The position numbers and the translations under genes were made by a program. A stretch of DNA of 64,000 nt from T1Sed10-49 sp046498405. GTDB taxonomy: Bacteria > Actinomycetota > Nitriliruptoria > Euzebyales > Egibacteraceae. The notes beneath the pieces are model-generated. The model had not been told where the DNA came from. It saw only the letters and a list, made by a program, of their open reading frames with translations, and did not search any database. Below, piece by piece: positions 41,507 through 49,983 of the stretch. Every line of letters starts with the position of its first letter. The first letter of the stretch is position 1. The stretch is taken from contig JAWOAS010000138.1 in the NCBI GenBank assembly GCA_046498405.1, positions 19,876 to 83,875 of the forward strand, in the 5' to 3' direction.

Positions 41507-42471
41507 TGGTTCTGGTCGTCGAAGAGTTCGCTGACGGACTGGTCCTCGAAGATCGCCTTCATCGTGCTCGCCACGATCGGGGCGATCGAGACGACCTCGA
41601 TCTTGTCGAGCTCGTGGCAGGCGGGCAGGGGCAGGGTGTTGGTGACGACCACCTGCTCGATCGGCGCGGCTTGCAGCCGACGGCATGCCGGCCCCGACAG
41701 CACCGGGTGGGTGGCCAGCGCGAGGACACGCTTGGCACCGCGCTCCATGAGGGCCTCCGCGGCACCGCAGATCGTGCCCGCGGTGTCGATCATGTCATCG
41801 ACGAGCACGACGGTCGCCCCGGCGACGTCGCCGGTGACGCCGAGGGTCTTCGAGACGTTGTGGCCGGTGCGCGTCTTCGCGAGGTAGGCCGGCGAGGCCT
41901 CGGGCAGGCGGCTGAGGAACTTCTCCATGAGGTTGACCCGCCCGGCATCGGGGCTGGCCACGACGATCTCCTTGCTCGCGAACCGCTGCCTCAGCCAGTC
42001 GACGAGCAGCGGCAGCGCCGTCAGCGAGTCGAGCGGCTGGTCGAAGAAGCCCTGGACCTGCTGGGAGTGCAGGTCGACGGAGACGACGCGGTCGGCTCCG
42101 GCGACGGTGAGCATGTCGGCGAGCAGTCGCGCGGTGATCGGCTCGCGGGACTTCGCCTTCTTGTCCTGGCGGCTGTAGCCGTAGAAGGGGCAGATCGCGG
42201 TGATGCGCTTGGCCGAGGCGCGCTTGGCCGCCTCGATCATGATGAGCTGCTCCATGATGTTCTGGTTGATCGGCTCGCAGTGGGTCTGGATGACGAAGAC
42301 ATCCGACCCGCGGACGTTCTCCTGGTAGCGCACGTAGATCTCGCCGTTGGAGAAGTCCTTGAGCTCGACGTCGCCGAGGCGCATGCCGAGATGGTCGGCG
42401 ACCTCCTTCGACATCGCGGGGTAGCCACGCCCCGTGAAGATCTGCATCCGCTTCTTCGTCGTGATCTCCAT
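41503..42471 (-). CDS. prs: ribose-phosphate diphosphokinase (PRPP synthetase)
   Basis: Makes phosphoribosyl pyrophosphate from ribose 5-phosphate and ATP. The 322 residues have the class I features: MQIFTGRGYPAMSKEVADHL, FVIQTHCEPINQN, YGYSRQDKK, the PRPP signature VVLVDDMIDTAGT and the flexible loop RTGHNVSKTLG. ATG overlaps the last base of the glmU stop (TGATG), the classical glmU-prs operon, and the stop overlaps the LysM gene start. Confidence 0.96.
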   Translation of the reverse strand: MEITTKKRMQIFTGRGYPAMSKEVADHLGMRLGDVELKDFSNGEIYVRYQENVRGSDVFVIQTHCEPINQNIMEQLIMIEAAKRASAKRITAICPFYGYSRQDKKAKSREPITARLLADMLTVAGADRVVSVDLHSQQVQGFFDQPLDSLTALPLLVDWLRQRFASKEIVVASPDAGRVNLMEKFLSRLPEASPAYLAKTRTGHNVSKTLGVTGDVAGATVVLVDDMIDTAGTICGAAEALMERGAKRVLALATHPVLSGPACRRLQAAPIEQVVVTNTLPLPACHELDKIEVVSIAPIVASTMKAIFEDQSVSELFDDQNQ

Positions 42472-43865
42472 CAGGAGCCGTCCCTCTGGCTGCGCGCGTG
42501 CTTGGCGCGCTTGCGCTCGGCGTACCCTTCGATGTTGCGTTGCTCGCTGCGGGCCACCGCGAGCGCCCCGTCGGGCACGTCGTCGGTGATGACCGACCCG
42601 GCACCGGTGTAGCCCTCGGCGCCGACGGTGACCGGCGCGACGAGCATCGTGTCGCTGCCGATGCGCGCCCCGGGACCGATGACCGTGCGGTGCTTGGCGA
42701 AGCCGTCGTAGTTCACGGTGACCGTCGCCGCACCGATGTTCGCGCCGGCGCCGATCTCGGCGTCGCCGACGTAGGAGAGGTGGGGCACCTTCGCGCCCTC
42801 GCCGATCTCGGCGTTCTTCGTCTCGACGAACGCGCCGATCTTGCCGCGCGCGGCGAGGCGGGTACCGGCGCGCACGTAGCTGAATGGCCCGACCGTGGCG
42901 CCATCGCCGATCTCCGCGCCGATGACCACCGACTGCGCGACCGTCGCGCCGTCGCCGACGGTGCTGTCGACGAGCCGGGTCGCCGGCCCGATGTCGGAGC
43001 CGGCGCCGACGCGCGTCGCGCCCTCGAGGTGGGTGCCGGGCCGCAGCACGGCGTCGACGCCCACGTCGACCTCGGCGTCGACGTAGGTGGCTTGGGGGTC
43101 GACGACGCTGACCCCCTCGCGCATGAGACGGGTGAGGATGCGACGTCGCAGGACCGCGCCGGCCTCGGCGAGCTGCGCGCGGTCGTTGACCCCGGCGACG
43201 AGCTCGGCGGGGGCGCTGACCACACCGACGCCGCGGGGCACGAGCGGGGCGATGACGTCGGTGAGGTACTCCTCGCCCTGGTCGTTGTCGGGGGCGAGGC
43301 GGGCGAGCTCGGCCTCGAGGGCGGCGCGGTCGAAGGCGTAGATGCCGCTGTTGGCCTCGGTGATCGCGCGCTCGGCGTCGGTGGCGTCGCGGTGCTCGAC
43401 GACGCGCGCGACCGTGCCGTCGTCGCCGCGCACGATCCGCCCGTAGCCGGCGGGGTCAGCGGGCTCGAAGGCGAGGATCGTCGCCGCGCGCCGCCCCGCG
43501 TCGGCGAGGAGCCCGGCCAGCGGCGCGGGCTCGAGCAGCGGCACGTCACCGGGCACGACGAGCACCTCGTCGACGCCGTCGAGCGCACCGTCGTCGGAGG
43601 CGCAGCGCACCGCGTGACCGGTGCCCCACTGCTGGGGCTGGGCCACGGTGACGAGCCCCGGCAGCCCCGCGGCCTCGGCCTCGGCGCTGACGTCGGCGGC
43701 CTGGTGGCCGACGACGACGACGACACGATCGAGCTCGAGGGGCCGCAGCGCCTCGAGCACCCAACGCAGCAGCGTGCGACCCGCCACGGGGTGGAGGACC
43801 TTGGCGCGCTCGGAGCGGAAGCGGGTGCCCTTGCCGGCGGCGAGGACGATGGCGGCGCGGCTCAT
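42471..43865 (-). CDS. glmU: bifunctional UDP-N-acetylglucosamine diphosphorylase / glucosamine-1-phosphate N-acetyltransferase
   Basis: Catalyses the last two steps to UDP-GlcNAc for peptidoglycan. The N-terminal uridylyltransferase has VLAAGKGTRFRSERAKVLHP and WGTGHAVRCA; the C-terminal left-handed beta-helix with hexapeptide repeats runs from about residue 245 and includes YVRAGTRLAARGKIGAFVET and the acetyltransferase residues around VTVNYDGFAKHRTVIG. 464 residues. First gene of the glmU-prs-LysM operon; tRNA-Gln lies immediately upstream. Confidence 0.96.
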   Translation of the reverse strand: MSRAAIVLAAGKGTRFRSERAKVLHPVAGRTLLRWVLEALRPLELDRVVVVVGHQAADVSAEAEAAGLPGLVTVAQPQQWGTGHAVRCASDDGALDGVDEVLVVPGDVPLLEPAPLAGLLADAGRRAATILAFEPADPAGYGRIVRGDDGTVARVVEHRDATDAERAITEANSGIYAFDRAALEAELARLAPDNDQGEEYLTDVIAPLVPRGVGVVSAPAELVAGVNDRAQLAEAGAVLRRRILTRLMREGVSVVDPQATYVDAEVDVGVDAVLRPGTHLEGATRVGAGSDIGPATRLVDSTVGDGATVAQSVVIGAEIGDGATVGPFSYVRAGTRLAARGKIGAFVETKNAEIGEGAKVPHLSYVGDAEIGAGANIGAATVTVNYDGFAKHRTVIGPGARIGSDTMLVAPVTVGAEGYTGAGSVITDDVPDGALAVARSEQRNIEGYAERKRAKHARSQRDGS

Positions 43866-43897
43866 CGGGATGGCGACTCCCTGTCGCTGAGCTGGAA

Positions 43898-43971
43898 TGG
43901 CTGGGAGGGAAGGGATCGAACCTTCAACTCCGACTCCAAAGGACGGCGTGATGCCATTTCACCACCTCCCA
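43898..43971 (-). tRNA. tRNA-Gln (UUG)
   Basis: A 71-nt cloverleaf plus encoded CCA (43898-43900). Acceptor stem 43965-43971 with 43902-43908, discriminator G at 43901. The D arm has four pairs; the anticodon loop reads CTTTGGA, giving anticodon UUG for CAA. One T-T mismatch sits in the anticodon stem. Variable loop of four bases; the T arm is normal. U1-A72 at the end of the acceptor stem is typical of bacterial tRNA-Gln. Confidence 0.93.
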
Positions 43972-44037
43972 TCGCCAGCCCCACAGCCTCTGCGGCACTT
44001 CACTGTAGCGGACGATCCAACGGCGGCGAGACGGGGC

Positions 44038-45027
44038 TCACCGCTCGGCGCCGACCTCGCGCCGCAGCTCCGGGCCTCCCGCCGGCGACGTCGCGATCAC
44101 CGTGCGTCCGGTGCCGAGCGGCAGGCGACCGGCGATCTCGCGGGCGTGGGCGGGGTCGGCGGCGAGGCCGAGCAGCGTCGGGCCGCTGCCGGAGAGCACC
44201 GCGCCGAACGCGCCGGCCTCGAGCAGGCGCCGCTTGCGCTCGGCGAGATCGGGGCGCAGGGCGAAGGCCGCGGCCTCGAGGTCGTTGTGCAGCGCCGCGC
44301 CGAGCGCCTCGGGATCGCGGGCCCGCAGGGCCTGCAGCACGGCATCGGGCTCGACCTCGCTCGGCGCGCAGCGGTCGTCCCACTCGCGGTAGACCGCCGC
44401 GGTCGACAGGGGCTCGTCGTCGAGGAGCGCGAGCCACGTGAACTCCCCACGGCAGAGCACCTGCGCGAGCGCGGTTCCCCGCCCCGTGGCCAGGGCGGTG
44501 CCGCCGACGACGCAGAACGGCACGTCGCTGCCGAGCTCGGCGCCGAGCTCCTTGAGCCGCTCGCGGGGCAGCGCGCAGTCCCACAGCTCGTTGAGGGCCA
44601 CGAGCGCGGCAGCGGCATCGGCGGAGCCCCCGGCCATGCCGCCGGCCACCGGGATGGTCTTGTCGAGCTCGAGCACGGTGCGGGGGCCGTCCTCCCGCTC
44701 GTGGGGGGCGACGTCGATGACCCCGGCTGAGCGTGCGAGCGCGAGTCCCGCGCGCACCGCGAGGTTCTCCGAGGCCACGGGCAGCCCGGGGATGTCGTCG
44801 TGGGCGAGCTCGAGGCGCATGTGCCGGCGCGCGGCGGGATGCTGCCCCCGCCCGGGCGGCCCCGCGAGCGAGACCCGCAGCTCGTCGAAGACCCCGACGG
44901 TCTGCAGCACCGTCGTGAGCTCGTGGTAGCCGTCCTCGCGGATGCCCCGTACCGACAGGAAGAGGTTGACCTTCGCAGGGACGCGCACGGCGATGTGCGG
45001 ACCGTGCGGGATCGACTCCGATGCCAC
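44038..45027 (-). CDS. ispE: 4-diphosphocytidyl-2-C-methyl-D-erythritol kinase
   Basis: GHMP kinase of the MEP isoprenoid pathway. The 329 residues have VPAKVNLFLSVRG and DGYHELTTVLQTV near the start, the ATP-binding loop PVAGGMAGGSADAAAAL and the C-terminal SGSGPTLLGL. GTG at 45027 is preceded by GGGGAGGG at a spacing of 9; an ATG at 45036 is only adjacent to that site and so less likely. A 170-bp gap, in which I see no gene or clear motif, separates it from rsmA upstream. Part of the tatD-rpfB-rsmA-ispE order. Confidence 0.93.
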   Translation of the reverse strand: MASESIPHGPHIAVRVPAKVNLFLSVRGIREDGYHELTTVLQTVGVFDELRVSLAGPPGRGQHPAARRHMRLELAHDDIPGLPVASENLAVRAGLALARSAGVIDVAPHEREDGPRTVLELDKTIPVAGGMAGGSADAAAALVALNELWDCALPRERLKELGAELGSDVPFCVVGGTALATGRGTALAQVLCRGEFTWLALLDDEPLSTAAVYREWDDRCAPSEVEPDAVLQALRARDPEALGAALHNDLEAAAFALRPDLAERKRRLLEAGAFGAVLSGSGPTLLGLAADPAHAREIAGRLPLGTGRTVIATSPAGGPELRREVGAER

Positions 45028-45197
45028 TCCGGGCATCCCTCCCCGCCGCGTGGACCCAACGGCGCTCGACCGCGCGCGCGGCGCGTGACCATGGACGACG
45101 GGGATCGTACGGTCGGTCGGCCGGCCCCGCCAAAGCGGGCCGGTCGGCCGTGACGACGAGCCCGGGCGATCGTAGGGCGCTCCCGCGCCGGCGCGGC

Positions 45198-46043
45198 CTA
45201 CGCCGGTGGTGCCGTCGCCGGCAACCCACGAGCGAGCGCCACCCACCCCGCGAGGTCGACCTCCTCGGCGCGCACGTCCGCGCCGAGCCCGGTCGCCGCA
45301 AACGCCGTGTCGATCGCAGCAGGGCTTAGGCCGCCGGCCCGCAGCGCGTTGCGCAGACGCTTGCGGCGTTGGGCGAAGCCGATGGTCACGAGGTCGAGCA
45401 CGCGTTCCCGCGCGACGTCGAAGGTCCACGCGCGGGGCTCGAGGCGCACCGTTACCGAGTCGACGCCTGGCACCGGAAGGAAGGCGTTGCGGCTGACCCT
45501 GCCGTCGATGTGGGCCTCGGCGCGAGCGGCGACGCGCAGCGAGGCGGCGCTGAAGGCCGGATGGCCGGCGGTGGCGGTCCAGCGCTCCCCCACCTCACGC
45601 TGGACCATGACCTCGAGGCGACCGAAGCAGCCGGACTCGAGCGCGCCGATGACGAGGGGCGTCGCGAGGTGGTAGGGCAGGTTGGCCACGAGCAGGGCCG
45701 ACCGGCCGCCGAGCAGCGCCGCCCAGTCGACCTCGAGCGCGTCGGCGTGGTGCAGCGTCACGCCGTCGGTGTCGGCGAGGACTTCGCCCAGAGCGCGGAC
45801 GAGGCCCGCGTCGACCTCGACGGCCACGACCTCGGCGCCGGCCTCGACGAGGGCCAGGGTCAGCCCCCCGAGCCCCGGGCCGATCTCGGCGACGAGGTCA
45901 CCGGGGCCGACGCCGGCGCGCGCGACCACCCTGCGCACGGTGTTGGGATCGACAACGAAGTTCTGACCGCGGCGCCGCGAAGGGGCGATGCCGTGGGCCT
46001 CACAGAGCCGGCGGACCTCGCGAGCGGTCGGCGGCCCGCTCAG
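45198..46043 (-). CDS. rsmA: 16S rRNA dimethyladenosine transferase
   Basis: Dimethylates two adenines at the 3' end of 16S rRNA (KsgA). GQNFVVDPNTVRRVV, VAEIGPGLGGLTLALVEAG (SAM-binding) and LVANLPYHLATPLV (catalytic NLPY motif) are clear. No ATG, GTG or TTG lies near the expected N-terminus. A CTG at 46043 overlaps the rpfB stop (CTGA) and gives SGPPTAREVRRLCEAHGI, exactly where family homology starts, so I give that as the start (281 residues). Alternatives lie far inside rpfB and would add unrelated Arg-rich residues. Confidence 0.9.
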   Translation of the reverse strand: MSGPPTAREVRRLCEAHGIAPSRRRGQNFVVDPNTVRRVVARAGVGPGDLVAEIGPGLGGLTLALVEAGAEVVAVEVDAGLVRALGEVLADTDGVTLHHADALEVDWAALLGGRSALLVANLPYHLATPLVIGALESGCFGRLEVMVQREVGERWTATAGHPAFSAASLRVAARAEAHIDGRVSRNAFLPVPGVDSVTVRLEPRAWTFDVARERVLDLVTIGFAQRRKRLRNALRAGGLSPAAIDTAFAATGLGADVRAEEVDLAGWVALARGLPATAPPA

Positions 46044-46999
46044 TTCAGCCCCAGCTGCTGTGCGCAGTGCGGCCAGGCCCCCCAGCCCTGGCTGGCGCGC
46101 ACGCGCTCGGCGACGGTGATCTGCTCCGCCCGCGTTGCGAGGTGGGCGTTCGGCGCGAAGGCCTGCCCGCCATGGGCCGCCCAGGTCTGGGGATGGAACT
46201 GCAGCCCCCCGTAGTAGCCGTTGCCGGTGTTGGCGGCCCATCTGCCGCCGGACTCGCAACGCGCGAGGTCGTCCCAGACGCCGGGTCCCGGCTCGGCAGG
46301 CGCCGGCGGATCAGGCTCGGGCTCGGGCTCGGGCTCTGGCTCGGGCGGCGCGGTCCCCACCTCGACGATCTCCTCGGTGGGCTCCTCGACGCGGTCGGCA
46401 ACGCGCGTGCGCGACGTCTCGACGCCGTCGACGTGCACGACCTCCTCGACGATCTCACGCTGGCCGTCGCGGCCCTCCTGCACGGTGACGCGCTCGCCCT
46501 CCTGCCGCTCGTCGGTCTCACGGGTGACCCGCTCGTGCTCGAGCGTCTCGGTGCGCTCCTCCTCGCTGCGGGCAACGCGGGCAACGACGACACGCAGGCC
46601 GTCGACGATCGGCGTGGCCGCCTCGGGGACGACCTCGTCGTCGTCATCGAGCTCGACACCCCGCTCGGCTAGGAGCCCCTCGACGGTCGACGCCGAGGTC
46701 GCGATCTGCTCGCTCACCCCGCCGACGACGAGGGTGACCACGGGCGGCTCGAGCCGCCGAGCGGTGCGCGAGGCCCCGATGCCCTCGCGCTGGCGGGTGG
46801 CGGAGTCGCCGTCGTCGGGCGGGGCGCTCTGGGCGACAGGCGCCGCGTCACGGCTTGGCGCGGTGTCGCCGACGAGGTCGTCGAGGATGACGACGAGGCC
46901 GAGCAGGGGCAGGACGAGTGCGAGCGCCGCCCGGCTGAGCGCGCGGGCGAGCCGGCGTCGCCGACTCGGGCGTGACGGTAGCGCACTCGGCTTGAGCAT
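46040..46999 (-). CDS. rpfB: resuscitation-promoting factor RpfB-like, DUF348-G5-Rpf
   Basis: A secreted or membrane-anchored muralytic enzyme of 319 residues. A basic N-terminus (PSRRRRLARALSRAAL) precedes a membrane segment (ALVLPLLGLVVIL). One DUF348 copy (VVTLVVGGVSEQIATSASTV), a G5 domain region (VTRETDERQEGERVTVQEGR), a Pro/Glu linker with PEPEPEP repeats and the C-terminal Rpf domain follow; the catalytic Glu is in LARCESGGRWAANTGNGYYG. Mycobacterial RpfB has more DUF348 copies, so this is a compact form. ATG at 46999 was chosen; ATG at 47053 would overlap tatD by 14 bp. Its stop overlaps the rsmA CTG. Confidence 0.9.
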   Translation of the reverse strand: MLKPSALPSRPSRRRRLARALSRAALALVLPLLGLVVILDDLVGDTAPSRDAAPVAQSAPPDDGDSATRQREGIGASRTARRLEPPVVTLVVGGVSEQIATSASTVEGLLAERGVELDDDDEVVPEAATPIVDGLRVVVARVARSEEERTETLEHERVTRETDERQEGERVTVQEGRDGQREIVEEVVHVDGVETSRTRVADRVEEPTEEIVEVGTAPPEPEPEPEPEPDPPAPAEPGPGVWDDLARCESGGRWAANTGNGYYGGLQFHPQTWAAHGGQAFAPNAHLATRAEQITVAERVRASQGWGAWPHCAQQLGLN

Positions 47000-47039
47000 T
47001 CGGTGCAGGATAGCCGCCGCCGGGCGTGCCGACCGGTCC

Positions 47040-47807
47040 CTATCCCCGTCCATCCAGGCCGAAGGCCGACCGCGCGTTCGCACTCGTCTGCCGCCCGAGC
47101 TCCCAGGTCGACAGACCGTGGAGCTCAGCGAGCTCGGCGACGATGAGGGGGATCCGGGCCGGCTCGTTTGGCGTGCCGCGGTGCGGGTGCGGCGAGAGGT
47201 ACGGCGAGTCGGTCTCGGTGAGCAGGAGCTCTCGGGGTGCAACCCGAGCGGCCTCACGCAGGTCACGGGCGTTGCGGAAGGTCACGTTGCCCGCGAACGA
47301 GAGGTACCAGCCCTCGTCGGCGCAGCGCTTCACGAGCTCGGTGTCACCGGAGAAGCAGTGGAAGACCGTGCGCTCCGGTGCACCCTCACTCTCGAGGATG
47401 CCGACGAGGTCGTCGTGCGCCTCGCGCACATGGATCATGAGCGCGCGGTCGAGCTCCTTGGCGAGGCGGATCTGCTCGCGGAAGGCCTCCTCCTGGCGCA
47501 CGCGCGGTGAATGGTCGCGGAAGTAGTCCAGCCCGGTCTCGCCGATCGCGACGACCGCGGGGTGCTCGGCGAGGTCGCGCAGACGCGCGAGGACGTGCTC
47601 GGTCGCCTCGATCGCGTTGTGCGGGTGGATGCCGACGACCGCCCACACCTCGTCGTTGGCCATCGCCGTGCCGACGCACTCCGCCGACGAGGCGAGGTCG
47701 ACACCGACGGTGACGAGCGTAGTGACCCCTTCGGCACGAGCCCGCGCGATGCCCTCGTCGGGCGGGACGTCGAGCATCTCGAGGTGGCAGTGAGCGTCGG
47801 TGTACAA
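47040..47807 (-). CDS. tatD: TatD family metal-dependent hydrolase
   Basis: A 255-residue TIM-barrel metallohydrolase. Metal ligands are visible as TDAHCHLE, AIGETGLDY, HVREAHDD, VFHCFSG and LTETDSPYLSP. TatD proteins are 3'-5' exonucleases or deoxyribonucleases. Start is TTG at 47807, five bases after GGAGG, a well-placed ribosome binding site, and gives the normal N-terminus. Head of the tatD-rpfB-rsmA order. The 149 bp upstream carries no gene. Confidence 0.92.
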   Translation of the reverse strand: MYTDAHCHLEMLDVPPDEGIARARAEGVTTLVTVGVDLASSAECVGTAMANDEVWAVVGIHPHNAIEATEHVLARLRDLAEHPAVVAIGETGLDYFRDHSPRVRQEEAFREQIRLAKELDRALMIHVREAHDDLVGILESEGAPERTVFHCFSGDTELVKRCADEGWYLSFAGNVTFRNARDLREAARVAPRELLLTETDSPYLSPHPHRGTPNEPARIPLIVAELAELHGLSTWELGRQTSANARSAFGLDGRG

Positions 47808-47956
47808 AGGGGCCTCCGGCGGTGTGGGACCGCACGATCCGGCTCGCGCGAGATGCGAGCAATGGGTCAGGATAACCGCTTGCGGCTCGGGCGACTACGC
47901 CGACGGCCGTGGACCTGCCGAGGGCCTTTGCCGTCGGGGCGCAGCCGACCATGCGG

Positions 47957-49285
47957 TCAGCGCTCGAGAGGCAGCAGGGCGCCGGCTGCCCACGCCGCCG
48001 ACAGCTCGGTGACCTCGGCCGCGCCCTCTGACGTGACGGGATGGCGCACGTGCCAGACGCCTCCCCGTCCGTCGCCGAGCACAGTGTCGCGCCCTCGCGA
48101 GGTGAGCCACGGCCGGGCGCCGTCAGCGTCGAGCGCGGCGGCGACCTCGCCGTCGAGGGTGAGGTCGCGCCGACCCTCGGAGCCGAGGGCGCCGCGGCGC
48201 AGGAGCACCTCGCCCGAGGCGTCGAGGCCGAGCAGGTCGACCCGGCCCAAGCGCGCCGACGCCGGGTCGGCGGGCGCCAGCGCGAGGGGATCGAGGCCGT
48301 GGCGCTCGAGCGCGTCGTCGGCGTCGAGCTCGCCACGGCCTGCGGGCAGCGCGAGCGTCCCGTCATCCGCAGGCCCGAACGGGACGACATGGAGGCGGTC
48401 GGCGCCGGCCGTCGCCTCGGCGACGACGAGCCGCCACCCCTGGTCGCTGTCGAGCCAGCCACGGACCGCGAGATCGCCGTCGGCGGCAAGGGGCCAGCTC
48501 CCCGCCACCGCGTCACCGTCGAGGGCACGTTCGAGCTCCACGGCCCGCAGGGTCACGCGGTCGTCGATCCAGGCGAGGTGGCGCCCGTCGGGCGCGAAGG
48601 CCGCCGGACCCGGGCATGACGTCGACACCTCGACGGCGTCGTCGGTGGCCACGTCGGTCAGCACGAGGGCGTCGAGGCAGCGCTGCGGGGGCGCGTCGAC
48701 GGGGCCGAGTCGGTAGGCGACCGCCACCATGTCGGGGCGGGCGGCCACGGCAAGGGGCCCCACACCCGGCGGACCGCCCGCCAGGGGACCCAGATCGCCG
48801 CCGGCGACGCGCAACGGACCGTCCTGCTCGAGCAGCGACAACGCTCCGAGCCGCTGCCGCAGCCCGTCGACGCCGTCGAGCGCGGCGAGGGGGTCGACCT
48901 CCGCCGGCGCGAAGCCCGGATCGGCGTCGGAGCTGGCCGCACCCTCCTCGGGCCCAGGCGCGCCTCGCGAGCTCTCCTCACCGGGCCCGGGCGACGCCGC
49001 CTCGGCCAGCCCTTCAGCCTCGTCACCGACGTCGGCGGCGACGTCGTCGGAATCCTCGACGGACTCGGGGCCTGAGGCGACCTCGGTCGGAGAGGCCAGC
49101 CATGAGGGCACGACGGCCAAGCTCGCGAGGATGACGGCCGCCGTGGCGACGAGGGGAGCCGCCGAGCGCACGCGGCGACGACGCAGGACCCGGCGCCGCA
49201 CGGCCTCGGCGCGCTCACCGTCGGCGCCCACGTCACCGGCGCGCTCGTGCAGACTCGCACGCAGGCGCTCCTCGAGGTCGGCCAT
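47957..49285 (-). CDS. membrane protein with extracellular domain, likely partner of the ECF sigma factor
   Basis: A 442-residue protein I do not recognise by family. Residues 1-40 are cytoplasmic and very basic (RRRVLRRRRVRS), followed by one membrane span (APLVATAAVILASLAVVPSWL), an acidic disordered stretch of about 75 residues, and an extracellular part of about 280 residues with repeating beta-strand patterns (ARPDMVAVAYRLG, FAPDGRHLAWIDD, LLGLDASGEVLLRRG) reminiscent of a WD/beta-propeller. The ATG overlaps the sigma factor stop (TGATG), so the pair is coupled, and the topology suits an anti-sigma or sensor. No zinc motif HxxxCxxC is visible, so classical anti-sigma function is uncertain. 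Confidence 0.6.
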   Translation of the reverse strand: MADLEERLRASLHERAGDVGADGERAEAVRRRVLRRRRVRSAAPLVATAAVILASLAVVPSWLASPTEVASGPESVEDSDDVAADVGDEAEGLAEAASPGPGEESSRGAPGPEEGAASSDADPGFAPAEVDPLAALDGVDGLRQRLGALSLLEQDGPLRVAGGDLGPLAGGPPGVGPLAVAARPDMVAVAYRLGPVDAPPQRCLDALVLTDVATDDAVEVSTSCPGPAAFAPDGRHLAWIDDRVTLRAVELERALDGDAVAGSWPLAADGDLAVRGWLDSDQGWRLVVAEATAGADRLHVVPFGPADDGTLALPAGRGELDADDALERHGLDPLALAPADPASARLGRVDLLGLDASGEVLLRRGALGSEGRRDLTLDGEVAAALDADGARPWLTSRGRDTVLGDGRGGVWHVRHPVTSEGAAEVTELSAAWAAGALLPLER

Positions 49286-49932
49286 CACCCGACCTCGCCC
49301 TCGTCACGGACCTCGCCGACGAGGTCGCGCAGGGTGGCGATCCCACGGGACACGCTCGACTTCACCGTCCCGGTGGCCACGCCCATGACCTCGGCGGTGC
49401 CGGCCTCGGAGAGGTCCTCCCAGTAGCGCAGCACGATCGCGGTGCGCTGGCGCTGCGGCAGCTTGGCGAGCGCGGCGAAGAGCTCGTCGCGCTCGCTCAG
49501 GTGCTCGTCGGCGGCGCGGGTGCCTCGCGCGTCGCCCGAGCGGCGGGTGAGCTCCCGACGCTCGAGCGCAAGGCGGCGGAAGCGCGAGTTGACGGTGTTG
49601 ACCACCGCCCGGCGGATGTAGGCCCGCGGGCTGTCGATGCGGCCGCGTCGCCAGGCGCGCCAGACCTTCACGAAGGCGTCGGCCACGGCGTCCTCGGCGC
49701 GCTCCTGCTGTCCGCACAGCAGGTAGGCCAGGCGCACCGCCTCGGCGTAGTGCGCGGCGTAGAGCTCGGCGAACGCCTCGTCGCCCCGGGCGTCGTCAGC
49801 CATGGCGAGCCGCGGGGCGACGACGTCGTCCGCTGACGCCGGCCTGCCCGTCATGCCCGGGGAGGAGGCGCCGCCGACGGCGCGGGCGCCGGTCGCGCCC
49901 GCGCCCCTGCGCTGGAGGGTCGCCGTAGCCAT
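49285..49932 (-). CDS. ECF sigma factor, SigE family
   Basis: A 215-residue sigma-70 family factor. Region 2 has FAELYAAHYAEAVRLAYLLC, then AVADAFVKVWRAW; region 4 has LPQRQRTAIVLRYWEDLSEAG and a helix-turn-helix around VMGVATGTVKSSVSRG. ATG at 49932 follows AAGGGGG. The first 45 residues are extra and Ala/Gly-rich. It should direct RNA polymerase at a small regulon. The gene is followed, with a one-base overlap, by a membrane protein that may control it. Confidence 0.92.
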   Translation of the reverse strand: MATATLQRRGAGATGARAVGGASSPGMTGRPASADDVVAPRLAMADDARGDEAFAELYAAHYAEAVRLAYLLCGQQERAEDAVADAFVKVWRAWRRGRIDSPRAYIRRAVVNTVNSRFRRLALERRELTRRSGDARGTRAADEHLSERDELFAALAKLPQRQRTAIVLRYWEDLSEAGTAEVMGVATGTVKSSVSRGIATLRDLVGEVRDEGEVG

Positions 49933-49983
49933 GTCGCCCCCCTTGACGCGCGAGCGGCGGGCGAGGTTGTCCCACGGCGCCGT

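Noticed and set aside
43897..44730. Rightward frame beginning MAGREGIEPSTPTPK
   Set aside because: This opening is the classic false translation of the antisense of tRNA-Gln, and the rest lies opposite ispE.
47808..47956. ydaO-type cyclic di-AMP riboswitch near rpfB
   Set aside because: These riboswitches often precede rpf genes, but rpfB here is internal to an operon and I found no matching conserved core in the gap before tatD.
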